This document shows, in pieces, positions 11,517 through 22,515 of a stretch of DNA of 64,000 nt (the first letter of the stretch is position 1; the number at the start of each line of letters is the position of its first letter). Under the pieces are notes generated by a model. That model saw only the letters and a program-made list of their open reading frames with translations, did not search any database and had not been told where the DNA came from. This DNA is from Magicicada septendecula (lineage: Eukaryota > Arthropoda > Insecta > Hemiptera > Cicadidae). Where the stretch lies: positions 558,001 to 622,000 of the forward strand of contig JAWRYS010001461.1 of assembly GCA_034769895.1 (NCBI GenBank). Direction: 5' to 3'. Both the position numbers and the translations under genes were made by a program.

Positions 11517-12146
11517 TGTTGGTAAGTAAATTTTACTAACTACGGCAGCTAGTTTAATTAACAGTGAACAATTAAACTAGTTCCCTATGTTATAATGTCT
11601 TGACAGGAGAGACGTGATATATCTGCTGACTATAAGCAATGGGATTTGACACAACGAGCCATCAAACTTCTCATCAAATCAACTAACTTCTCATCAAATC
11701 AACTAAATTTGACTACAGATATGGCCCAAGTGGCGACGAACTTTGAAATCTCCTCAAGAATGGCTCGCACTCACAACAAAGCAACTAACTAATCTGAAGG
11801 GAAACATATGAAGGAAGGAGGGTCACTGCATTACTGCCAACCTACTGACATAATAAAGCAGTGACACATGACAAAAGAGAGGAAACTTGAAATATGTTCA
11901 AACCTACCTTACATAGAAAATGTAATACGCTAACATAATGTATGTATATTACTTTAAAAAATAAAGTTTGTTTCCCAGTTTATAAACCATTTTTCTATGT
12001 GAATTTCCACAATATAAAAAACTATAAATAATTATGGTATTTTTTATGGTTTATGAAATTCCCCTGACTTTTAGCAAATTTACAAGGACTTCCCTGACTG
12101 GATCTGACTTGAAACTAGGGTAGCACACAATTCTGTACCGTTACAA
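11517..12146. other. no gene; short tandem duplication
   Basis: No coding signal. A 20-bp unit, AACTTCTCATCAAATCAACT, is directly duplicated at 11665-11704. The stretch 12040-12115 carries 'cccctgactttt' and 'ttccctgac' words shared with 5300-5340. Confidence 0.5.
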
Positions 12147-13549
12147 TCTTTGAAAGAAAATATAAACAGTTGTGATAATATCTCATACATAGATAAGAAG
12201 ACAGAAGAATAATAGCAATCAGAAGATATTTAGTCATTTTGAATAAAAATTCAAATGTTATAACAATGGGTTGAAGTTATGAATAGCCAATGAGAGGCAG
12301 TCAGTTGCCATAACAACCGAACATTATTTATTATTATTCCGTTAGAAACAGTTAGTTCATTATTGAAGCTCAAGACGAATAGACACCAAGCCGTAAATGA
12401 CTCAAATTTTAATTTAAAACAATAAAAAGTAATCCAAATTTTATAACATGAAGAAACAAGAAGTATGATGAGGAATTAGTCCATCCAAACGAGGCCAAGG
12501 ACCAGATTATTAAATTCAAAATTAATAATTTAGACCAACTTATACGAAAAAGAAGCCAGGCGTAATTAAATTCAAAAATGATGGAAGATTGATGACAAAG
12601 ATGACCCAACCTATTTCAAAATGAATGACAGATTCAAATGAACCTTAATTCAACAGATTTTATAAGTATTGCTGAATTACCAGAATTTAAGGAATAAATT
12701 CTTTTTAACTTTTTATCACAACACTATTAACTCTCACTATGAACTGATAATCAACTTTCTTTCAAGGATTAATTAAAAATAAAACACTAAATTTATATGA
12801 AACTAGAAAATAACCTGTATAAAAATTACGAACTGTTGACACACACACTTTTTAACACTTCAGGAACAAATTGTAATTACACCTTATAGTATATAAGTAC
12901 CTGTAATGTAAGGTAGTGTACTTTATTTTAATCATATCAATATAATTTCATAACCACAAGAATCCAGAATAATTGAACGAAATTTAAATAAACATTTATA
13001 GACGCCATGTCTAACTAAATCGTTTGGAATCGACTTTCGCCTACCTTGGGAATTAATTGTCTCATGATCGCCGGAGCAACTTTGTTTAATAACAATATAT
13101 AATTTTGTATAAAAATGAATAACAACTAATCACAAGTTAATAAACTAGTACAGAGTTGTAACCACTGTTCTTTATTTCATAATAAATTGTATTATATGAT
13201 TTGTGTACATTCGCGATGAGCGACAGTGATGGTAAGCGCTAGGCATCGGAAACTCTGCGAACTACCAGCAATAATAATAAACCCGCACGTGGCGGGAGTA
13301 ATTTGAATTCACCATACCATCATAGAACGAACGCTCGATAGTCCTATTTTTTAATTGTTTTCAGATTAAACAATTTGGTGCCACCCGGGAAATACAACCA
13401 CATATTAAAGGACAGGTAAGGTTCCCACTCGCGAGTACTGGTAATTCGTGAGATCGCGACGGACATCGTCAGCATAAACATAAAGTAATGACTACAATGT
13501 GTGAGGCAAACACACTTTTAAAGACGACATAAAGAGTCTCGTTGTTACA
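12147..13549 (+). repeat. 5' LTR of element C
   Basis: Matches 18967-20367 along its length, with few differences (for example 'gggttgaag' against 'gggctgaag'). It begins near 'atctttgaaag' and ends in '...gttgttaca'. It contains a TATA-like 'tatataag' near 12892 and, close to its end, 'gacaggtaag' at 13411-13420, which looks like a 5' splice donor. The word TTTGGTGCCACCCGGGAAAT near 13375 resembles a primer site but lies in both LTRs, so it belongs to the LTR. Confidence 0.85.
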
Positions 13550-13650
13550 AATAGACGCAACGTGTGGCTTAAGAGAGCACATACCGAAAGAGAGCTCACA
13601 AAGACTCGTATCGTTACAAATTGGCGACCAACTAGTGTGGCTAGAATTGA
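13541..13650 (+). promoter_or_regulatory. duplicated LTR-end/primer-binding-site region of element C
   Basis: The junction sequence is present twice in tandem: 'gttgttaca' followed by 'aatagacgcaacgtgtggct' at 13541-13569, and 'atcgttaca' followed by 'aattggcgaccaac' and 'tagtgtggct' at 13610-13641. Only the second copy begins TGG, as required to pair with a tRNA 3'-CCA. The tRNA cannot be named from the sequence. Confidence 0.5.
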
Positions 13651-13675
13651 AAACTAGCGGCGGTTACAAAAAATA

Positions 13676-15030
13676 ATGAAACACTCCATGATCACCAGGG
13701 AAAATCTAAGGAGAGGACTGAGAATACCGACGAAGAAGAGATGGAAATGATTGAAGAAATAATCGAAGAGGCCAAGGGGACCAACCAGACAACCCAACCC
13801 AACCAGCAGCTGAAGTGGAAGTAATAGTCGGCGACCAACCAGACAAACCAACCCAATCAATGGACACAAACTTCCAGGAAATAATGAGGGTTATGATGGA
13901 ACAATTCGGAAAGAATAATGAAAAAATAGACAAAATGGAGTAGAAAATAAACGAAAACTTCGGTGAAAAAATTAACCAAATGGAGGAAAAACTTAATGAA
14001 AATTCAAGGAGACAAAATGAGATTTTAAGTGAAAACTTAAAGAAACAACTGAAGGAAGACACAGAACTTCTGAATAGTAAGATGGAAAGTAACCATGAAG
14101 CCTTGAAGAGACCAAGAGATCTTAGAAGAGAAGAGTGAGGAGTTAAAGAAACAGATAAAGAAAGATCTAGAAATACTGAATAACAAGATAGAGTATAATA
14201 GCGAAACACTCCAACGACAATTGAAGGAAGACAGTGAGAAGAACAGAGAAGAATTAAGATACATACTAATAGGGTATCGTAAAGAAGTCAAGCAGACAAA
14301 AACGTGGATGAATAAGAAATGGGAAGAAACAAATTACCAAGCAGATCAACTTAATGAAACATTAGATAGGGGTTTCACACAATTGAATGAGACACTAGAC
14401 AGCACTTCTGAAGGTATCAATGAAAAAATAAGAAATAAAGAAGACAAAAGTGTATTGTTTTCTGAAAATAAAATTAACAAAAACAAAGAGAAAATTAAGC
14501 ACATAGAAACCAACCGTAGAGGAGTAAAGAAGAACCAAATAATTAAGAAGATTAAGAAAACAAAAGATATAGGAAAAATATGTAAAAGGAAACTAATAAA
14601 TACCAGAGAAGAAGTGGAGATGATGAAGAATGGACTAATTAATGCGTTTAATTTACCAATTACCGACCATAGTGAATTAATAGATTATAAAGATTGTAGA
14701 AGGAATTTAAAAGAAATTATAGAAGGGATTCACAACAAACCAGTGAATAAAAACTTCAACAACTCTATATTTAAATGGAAATTACCAGAAATAGAAATGC
14801 AAAATAAACCCATATCAGTGAGAACATCAATGAGGGAGGTACAATTGACTTCTTTGGTTAATAAACAAAATGCTAAAATGATTGATGTAGGAATGGATAC
14901 AAATGAACACATGGTATTAGAAGAATGGCAGTACCAGGTAGAAGAGACCTATTTCACATGGACGGAAATAGTTCTACACACCAGAGTGATCCGAACAACA
15001 AGTGAAGAGGAAATGATGGACCATGGGTAA
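13676..15030 (+). pseudogene. coiled-coil gag of element C, broken
   Basis: Translation from the ATG at 13676 gives an acidic start, then a long series of heptad-like repeats of the type E-x-L-K-E-D-x-E-x-L-N-S-K-M and E-x-L-N-E-N between about 13860 and 14260. A frame of 269 codons (14221-15030) continues the charged coiled-coil protein. At least one in-frame stop (TAG near 13940) and a frameshift near 14100 break the reading frame. No zinc knuckle or major-homology-like capsid motif is evident. By position after the primer site and by similarity of style to the gag of A, B and D, it is the structural protein that would form the particle in the cytoplasm. Confidence 0.6.
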
Positions 15031-15294
15031 AATAAGTGCAAATAAACACTGAAAAAATGGGACTGAGTTTCAGAGTAATGACCAAGCAAACCAATGGAAA
15101 GGAAGGAGCATTACATTCAATAAACCAATTAATAATAATCAAAAGAAAAAAACATAAATGATATTTAAGGAAAAAACTTAAGAATAATTGACAAGAAATA
15201 ACTAAACGACCAAGACAAAGTGAATGAGAAGAGCTATCAAACCATGATAAATAAGTTTACGTATTATCCAGAATAAATGTAGATAATCAGATAT

Positions 15295-16554
15295 TTGAAG
15301 GAGAAAATCGCCAAGGTGTATTATATATTAAAGGATAGGAAGGACCTGGAAGAAATCGTAAATGAGATTGTACAACAGCAAAAGCAAGATACCAAATTAG
15401 CCAACATACGAAGGAGAGTGATAGAATCAGAGGAAATCATTAATACATTTTACTGCCTACATAAGGATGTATTATTCATCAAAACCAAAAGAAATCATGG
15501 AACTTGGAAGCTCGTAGTTCCAACATCTCTAGAAAATAAATTAATTAAGGACTACCATGTCAGATACGGACACATGGGAACGTTAAAAATGGTTAAAGCT
15601 TTAGAAGAAGAACTGTTCATTAAAAGTATAACAAGAAAAGTGATTAAAAATATTAAAACATGCACTATATGCCAAATGGTTAAAACCAATTAGGAGAGAA
15701 AGGATGGAATGATGATACCCATCACATCAAATAAAAAACCTGAAAAAGTGTTTCTTGACATACGTGGACCATTCCCACGTAGCGGAGGGAAGCATAGAGT
15801 CAAGTTCATTGTGATTCTATTGGACCATTACACCAAATTGTACGCTATAAACAGAGCAACCACAAAGAAAATCTTAGAGATAATAAAAACCAAATACATA
15901 ACTGAAATTGGAAAACCGTATACAATAATAACCGACCACGGAACGCAATTTAAAGAAAGAAAGTGGAGAGAGGAATTATTGAAATTAAATATAAAAACAT
16001 ATAAAACGTCCGTATACCACCCAAGCAGTAATCCCGCAGAAAGAGTATTGAGAGAGGTGGGACGCATTTTGAGAACATACTGTCATGATAATCAGAGAGA
16101 ATGGCAAAAATATTTAACATCAACAGAAGAATTTTTGAACATAAGTTACCACCATTTCATTGAAAACACCCCATATTCTATGATGTTTGGAAGAAAGCCA
16201 CATCGAGAGATACAGGATTTAATAGACTTTCCAACCAACCCAGAAGACCCGTGTGAAGAAAATAAATATTACAACAGAATCATGGAAAATATAGAAAAAC
16301 AAAAAACCAAATATTCACAGCACCAGACAAAAATAATTAAATATAACTTAGTAGAAAAGGTCTTAATCAAACATCGTGAACTACCTAGTACATTCGAAGG
16401 TATAGCCAAGAAACTATTATTGTTATATGTAGGACCTTATGTCATAACAAAAGACAATGGCAACAATACGTACAAAATAAGCAATATAACAACTAAAAAG
16501 ATCAAAGGAGTATATAACCAAGTTTCCATCAAGAAGTTCTACGAGGAAACATGA
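15295..16554 (+). pseudogene. Gypsy integrase of element C, one in-frame stop
   Basis: The frame is open from 15295 to 16554 except for one TAG at 15691-15693. Before it lies the HHCC zinc domain (H-V-R-Y-G-H, then C-T-I-C). After it is the catalytic core: L-D-I-R-G-P (first Asp), T-D-H-G-T-Q-F (second Asp) and N-P-A-E-R-V-L-R-E (Glu). The C-terminal part ends G-V-Y-N-Q-V-S-I-K-K-F-Y and is similar to the end of the integrase of element A (G-T-Y-N-V-T-Q-L-K-K-Y-Y), showing that A and C are relatives. The role is insertion of the cDNA into nuclear chromosomal DNA. The stop makes this copy defective unless read through. Confidence 0.88.
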
Positions 16555-16557
16555 ACA

Positions 16558-18966
16558 ATCATAAAAATAAAAAATTACAAAATTCAAAAAATTAGTAAGA
16601 TCACCTTATGCTATTATTTAGATAACATATGAGGTAAAATAGAAGAATAAACTACAAAAATTCCTAAATAGTAAGAACAACCAACTTACAATAATATTTA
16701 GAAAATATATGAGACAAAACAAAATAAACAAATAAAGTGAAACAAGAATTAATAATACAAGAGAATTAGAAAGGAGACCAATTCAAATAAACAAAAATAG
16801 AACTAAGCAAGACCTAAAAAAAGCAAGTGGCTAAAGCAAAATAATGGTAATCAACAAAGGAGAAGAAAAGAAAAAGTGTCTAAAATAATTAAAATGATCA
16901 CAAGAAGAAAAGAAAAACAAACTAATTAAAGGTTAGAAATAATGAAATTAACAACTAAATAAATAAATAAAATCAACTGTGTGAGTAGATAACAGAATAT
17001 AGCAAAGGTACAGCGGAAGGAAGAATGAGTAAAAGGTTAAAATGATCTAAAAAAACCATGAAGTGGACAATCCCCAAAATATTATTATTAATGAAAGTCA
17101 CAAGATGACAAAAAGGTATTTAAGATTGACTGAGAATAGGTCCAGCAATCAATTAACTGAGCACAGATGATGTTCCTCTGATCTCAGAAAAAAAGGTAGT
17201 AATGGAAGAAACCAGCTACTAAAAGTTAGGGAAAAAATTATATAACAGGGAGAACGCACTAATGGAAATAAGAAAAAACAGATCTAAAAAAATAACTGAA
17301 ATAAAAAGGAGCGAAACAAGTAAGAGAAACAAGAAAGAAGAAATAAATAAGAAGAAAAAGGAAAAAATTATATATAACTGATAATTTCATAAAAAACTAT
17401 GCTAGTTTTACCAAAATGATCAATTTTGATGGAGAGGCATTATGTTACAATACAAAAAGCCACCCCAATACTAGGGAAAAAACTATGAATCTCAACTATA
17501 TTAAATGTTTAACTAATGAAAATAAAATGACTATGATGAGACAAATGACTATGACCCAACCCAAGTGATTGACTCAATAAAATGAAATCAAATGAGAAGG
17601 TAAACGAAAAGGAAACAAACAAAATATAAATGAAACAAAATGAGAAGAGATAAAAAGATACAAACAAATCATAAAGAAAAGAAAATGAGGATAATTAAAC
17701 TCAAATGATAATGAAAAAGAATCAAATAAATTATAAATGTAAATGATAATTATTAAAATCAAATAAAGTAAAGACAACTAAAGTACACTAACCAAAGAAA
17801 TAGATTAAATGTTATGAATAACTCTATAATGATACGAAACTTGTTAACAGTATAACTAACAATTATGAATAAAGTAATAAAAAACCCAGAAGTGAGAGAT
17901 AGGTAGGGAGTGAACATAATTAAGTGAGAAAAGAGAATTTAATGTTAGGGAACACCCACTAGTAACACTCAAATACTATAAAAAAGTGCAAAGTGCCAGT
18001 GTAAACCCCCAAAATAAATAGAAAACCTTACTGATAGGAATAGACACCTAAAAACCAGTGATAAACACTACAGTTTAATGGTGAAAAGTGCTAGAAAATA
18101 AGAATATTGTTGTTATTAAGAGTGATTGTAGATTAGGAATACAATGGTATTCAGGGTTAAAATCCCATGAGGAGTCAAAATATTAGTGTTACCATGGTTA
18201 GATAGTAAAGTTTAGAAAAGAAAAATATACTAAAGAACAGAAAAGCAAAATAAGTAAAACATCCTATGTTCAAAGGGATAATTAGGTAAATAAAGTAAAT
18301 GGTGTGATAATGTTAGTCACCAAAAAATAAATAAGAATAAACAAAATATAAACAAGATTAGCATAGTAACTGTTAAAAGATTTATTCAATTAAGTTTATG
18401 AGAAGGAATATGGCTGAAAGAGGTATACAGACCATAAACCTAAATGTTGTGTTATGTTTTATAAATCATAGTAAATAATAGACAAGTTATAAAAAAGGGC
18501 AATATAGATAAGTAAAGAGATAAATCCTTACAAACCTAATAATACTGGAAAAGCAATTAGAAAATAATAGACAAGCCATGATTTTGTAAAATAATGAGAA
18601 CATACAATTATTATAAAACAACCCAAATCAATTCAAAAAGTAAACAAATCATTTGTGACACAAAAGAAAACATGTATAAAGGTAAAATAATATTTAATTT
18701 GTGTAAAATAAGAAAATATAGCCAATTACTACTTAGGCCTATAAAATGCCTGACTGTATAAATCCAAAATCAACAAATTATAAGAAATTAACTATAGTAT
18801 TAGCAAATCCAGGGCAAGTAACTAGTTAATGATAATTAGTGAATCATATTGAAATGTAAAAGTTAAATTAAGGACATAAAATAAGGAAGAAATGTAATTA
18901 CATAATATTAACATAATTGTCCAAACATTAATACATAAGCAAACCCAGCTTTGAGGGATGTCAAAA
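16558..18966 (+). other. 3' internal non-coding region of element C
   Basis: This is very A-rich on the plus strand, with many short reading frames but no recognisable protein. The words 'cccaagtgattgac' (17558-17575) and 'agaaggaatatggctgaaag' (18400-18420) recur in reverse at 62490-62510 and 61410-61440. That shows the region is a conserved part of the family and not random filler. The junction with the 3' LTR has only a weak purine run ('gagggatgtcaaaa'). Confidence 0.6.
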
Positions 18967-20367
18967 TGATCTTTGAAAGAAAATATAAACAGTTGTGATA
19001 ATATCTCATACATAGATAAGAAGACAGAAGAATAATAGCAATCAGAAGATATTTAGTCATTTTGAATAAAAATTCAAATGTTATAACAATGGGCTGAAGT
19101 TATGAATAGCCAATGAGAGGCAGTCAGTTGCCATAACAACCGAACGTTATTTATTATTATTCCGTTAGAAACAGTTAGTTCATTATTGAAGCTCAAGACG
19201 AATAGACACCAAGCCGTAAATGACTCAAATTTTAATTTAAAACAATAAAAAGTAATCCAAATTTTATAACATGAAGAAACAAGAAGTATGATGAGGAATT
19301 AGTCCATCCAAACGAGGCCAAGGACCAGATTATTAAATTCAAAATTAATAATTTAGACCAACTTATACGAAAAAGAATCCAGGCGTAATTAAATTCAAAA
19401 ATGATGGAAGATTGATGACAAAGATGACCCAACCTATTTAGAAATGAATGACTCCACCTTAATTCAACAGATTCGATAAGTATTGCTGAATTACCCGAAT
19501 TTATGGAATAAATTCTTTTTAACTTTTTCTCACAACTCTTTTGACTCTCACTATGAACTGATAATCAACTTTCTTTCAAGGATTAATTAAAAATAAAACA
19601 GTAAACTTATATGAAACTAGAAAATAACCTGTATAAAAATTACGAACTGTTGACACACACTTTTTAACACTTCAGGAACAAATTGTAATTACACCTTATA
19701 GTATATAAGTACCGGTAATGTAAGGTAGTGTACTTTATTGTAATCATATCAATATTTTTTCGTAACCACAAGAATCCAGATTAATTGAACGAAATTAAAA
19801 TAAACATTTATAGACGCCATGTCTAACTAAATCGTTCGGAATCGACTTTCGCCTACCTTGGGAATTAATTGTCTCATGATCGCCGGAGCAACTTTGTTTA
19901 ATAACAATATATAATTTTGTATAAAAATGAATAACAACTAATCACAAGTTAATAAACTAGTACAGAGTTGTAACCACGGTTCTTTATTTCATAATAAATT
20001 GTATTATATGATTTGTGTACATTGGCGATGAGCGACAGTGACGGTAAGCACTAGGCATCGGAAACTCTGCGAACTACCAGCAATATTAATAAACCCGCAC
20101 GTGGCGGGAGTAATTTAAATTCACCATACTGTCATAGAACGAACGCTCGATAGTCCTATTTTTTAATTGTTTTCAGATTAAACAATTTGGTGCCACCCGG
20201 GAAATACAACCACATATTAAAGGACAGGCAAGGTTCCCACTCGCGAGTACTGGTAATTCGTGAGATCGCGATGGACATCATCAGCATAAACATAAAGTAA
20301 TGACTACAACGTGTAAGGCGAACACACAAAACGCACTTTTAAAGACGACATAAGTCTCGTCGTTGCA
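18967..20367 (+). repeat. 3' LTR of element C
   Basis: Direct repeat of 12147-13549, starting TGATCTTTG and ending '...cgtcgttgca'. It carries the same splice-donor-like 'gacaggcaag' region as the 5' LTR, here with ggtaag changed to ggcaag. It abuts the remains of element G at 20368. Confidence 0.85.
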
Positions 20368-20853
20368 ATATGCATAATAAACGAGATCATAAGATATATA
20401 CAAATATTTAATCTATTTTATTGAAATAACCATTTCTGTTCTATCGTTCGCCTGACCGAACCCGGGGAATTGGTAAGTAAAACGTTTATACCTTATAGTT
20501 GGTAACAAAAAAAAAATGGCGTCCGAAATATGGAAGAAAGCACAAGTGAAGTTAAAATTACGAGTTGGGAAAAAGAATATTATAGACACCCACTATGTCA
20601 TTTGAATGACAACTTCAAAGTTGTCATAAGTTCAACATGTCGCAAATAGAAAATTCAAAGAGCCACTGACTGGCCTTTCATTACCAGAAGCTACTGATTG
20701 GCATACAGAATCAAGGCGTTTTGTAAGAGACAGATATTATAGTCAATGTTGCTGCATGTCATGATAAGGTTCAACTGAACAGCCAACAGTAACAGAATGA
20801 AAGATAAGAATTTAGAAAGACTGTAAGAACAATTGATATTAAACAAATAAGGT

Positions 20854-21075
20854 TTGCAAAGACTTATTGGAAAACTTGGAAATATTGGAATATTGGAAAT
20901 AATTACTAAGGGAGACTTGACAGAAATACATTATTTTGACTTGGTTCATGATTATTGTGATAAAACTAATGAATTTGATTTTTATAGTTATGACACACAA
21001 AATAGCAATATGTGTGTAACGGAAATTGAAAATTGTTATTTGAAACAAAGATTAATTTTTGACGATGGAGGGTAA
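20854..21075 (+). pseudogene. orphan protein fragment ending R-L-I-F-D-D-G-G (element G)
   Basis: A frame of 73 codons without an ATG near its start ends in R-L-I-F-D-D-G-G-stop. Frames ending R-L-L-F-D-D-G-G (26789-27055, minus, element D) and R-L-I-H-D-D-G-G (to 53388, element B) occupy the same position: after the gag/ORF2 part and before the long 3' region. The body is acidic and rich in Asp, Asn, Tyr and Ile, with no motif I recognise. Three elements keeping the same C-terminus suggests a real protein of this family. Its function is unknown. This copy is probably a remnant, as gag is missing upstream. Confidence 0.5.
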
Positions 21076-22086
21076 ACCATTAAACAATAAGTGGACAATT
21101 TTAAATACTTTGTTTTACGGTTTTTGACCTCGCAACCTTCGACATTGAAGTGTGATATAACTGAATAATCAATGATGAAGAATTGTAAATAAATGTCTAG
21201 TGAATTTAATTGTGTGTATTGTAAAATGTTAGGTAAACAATGTGTATGTAGGTAATTGTTGTAATAATAATATTAATATTTTGCAGCCTAAATAAATAAC
21301 AAAATTAATTTTGAAGACAGTAATTAGCTAATTGTAATTGTTTGATAGCAATGGAACTTGTATTTTCAATAATTAATTTAATTAAAATAATTTGAGATGT
21401 TTTAAATATTTTGATTGATTCAAATGTTATATAATTGAATTTTTCTAATGAATTTAAATTATTTTACGAGAGGTGAATTTGACAGTAATAAATAAATGGA
21501 TGTTAAATTGTTTTGTATGAAATAACACTGTTGTTAAATGTTTCAGAGGTTACGGGGAGTTATTGGTGTGTATATTTTGTGTTTATGTCAGTAGGTGAAT
21601 AAGGTGCTGTAAGTATAAAATTTATCATACTAATTAAATGGAATAAAATGTTTACAGATGTTTAACTCAATTGAAAGAATTTTAATTTCAATAATGAAAA
21701 TAACTTGAGATAATAATTTAAAAAGTAATAATAACTGAAAGGTAATGTAAAATAACTGTTAATAATAAGTTTGAAAATTTTAAGGAATCTAATTGTAGAA
21801 AGTTATGAATGATTTAAATGATGATGGATAAAAGAGTTAATGAAAATTTCATATTATAATGTTTTACATAAAGTTTTAGTGTAGCTATTAGTGTGCTGTT
21901 GCTGGGGTGGCATGTGCCCCAGTAGATAGTGAAATGGGTTGGTGGTAACAGGGAGTGTTACCTCCATCGGAGGCCAAAATGGCGAAAATGCGCGGCACAC
22001 CTTTTTGTACAATTGTATATTGTACCATGATAGACTTTCGTGCCGTGCAGAGTAATGACGAGTATAACATGCATGAAAGTAGAGTT
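21076..22086 (+). other. non-coding AT-rich stretch of element G
   Basis: No gene. It contains a perfect 7-bp hairpin GGTAACA-gggag-TGTTACC at 21946-21964, just upstream of the conserved structured module. Order and composition resemble 53389-54640 of element B ('gtaataataataataat', then 'taaataaataa'). Confidence 0.5.
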
Positions 22087-22515
22087 TGATTTCCCCGACT
22101 TTTCGGGCGATTACTGCCTTACCAGCACTAATCGTGGTTTTGGCTAGCGGTCAGCTATGGCCATAATCAAGTCCCTTGACCATAGCTGACTTGAAATTGG
22201 TTGATATTAGAAATTAATAGGGGGGTGAAACTAGGGGAAATCCCGGAACTATGGAACAGCGGCTGCCACTCTGTCCGAGTAGGGACAGCAGAGCCAGGAG
22301 GTAGACCCGCATTAAGGGCTTGTAACTATAAAACGAAGATATGTTGATATCTAAAAAATTTTAAAATGTAACGCCGAAGCAAGGACAAGGAGATGTTCAA
22401 TTCCTCCAACTATGCAGTCCTTGTGAACGCACATGGGCGTCACAGTCCAACAGAACAAAACAATAGTGTGTGTGGATGGAGGGTTGCTCAGGCGAGCAAC
22501 GAATTTAAATTTTAT
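22087..22515 (+). ncRNA. conserved multi-hairpin RNA module (element G copy)
   Basis: This ~430-nt GC-richer block aligns with 58672-59105 in element A. Its first part also aligns with 57801-57960. At least four hairpins keep their pairing while bases change. H1: CGATTA/TAATCG at 22108-22134. H2: GTCAGCTATGG/CCATAGCTGAC at 22150-22190. H3: CTGTCC/GGACAG with a GAGTAG loop at 22271-22288. H4: GTTGCTC/GAGCAAC with an AGGC loop at 22483-22500. Strongly conserved unpaired words include 'ttttcgggcg', 'ggaacagcggct', 'agacccgcattaagg' and 'gtaacgccgaagcaaggaca'. The module lies in the long 3' region and no reading frame is shared. It is most likely a cis-acting RNA structure (export, packaging or stability); the role is an inference. 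Confidence 0.6.

Larger units (their letters stand above)
12147..20367 (+). mobile_element. LTR retrotransposon C (Gypsy-type, lacks protease and reverse transcriptase)
   Basis: Two ~1.4-kb direct repeats (12147-13549 and 18967-20367) bound an internal region with a coiled-coil gag (13676-15030) and an integrase (15295-16554). No protease, reverse transcriptase or RNase H is found between them, so the copy has lost most of pol and would need help in trans. The 3' internal region (16557-18966) is ~2.4 kb without genes. I could not define a clean target-site duplication. A reversed fragment of the same family lies at 59564-62560. Confidence 0.85.

Noticed and set aside
13370-13395. TTTGGTGCCACCCGGGAAAT as the primer-binding site of element C
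   Set aside because: The same sequence is in the 3' LTR (20190) and in the reversed copy (59745-59770), so it lies inside the LTR and not after it.
13654-14291. Minus-strand hydrophobic frames of up to 167 codons
   Set aside because: Antisense of the A-rich coiled-coil gag of element C.
22087-22515. Self-cleaving ribozyme (hammerhead, twister or HDV-like) in the structured module
   Set aside because: I looked for the hammerhead CTGATGA...CGAAA core and the twister and HDV conserved words and did not find them.
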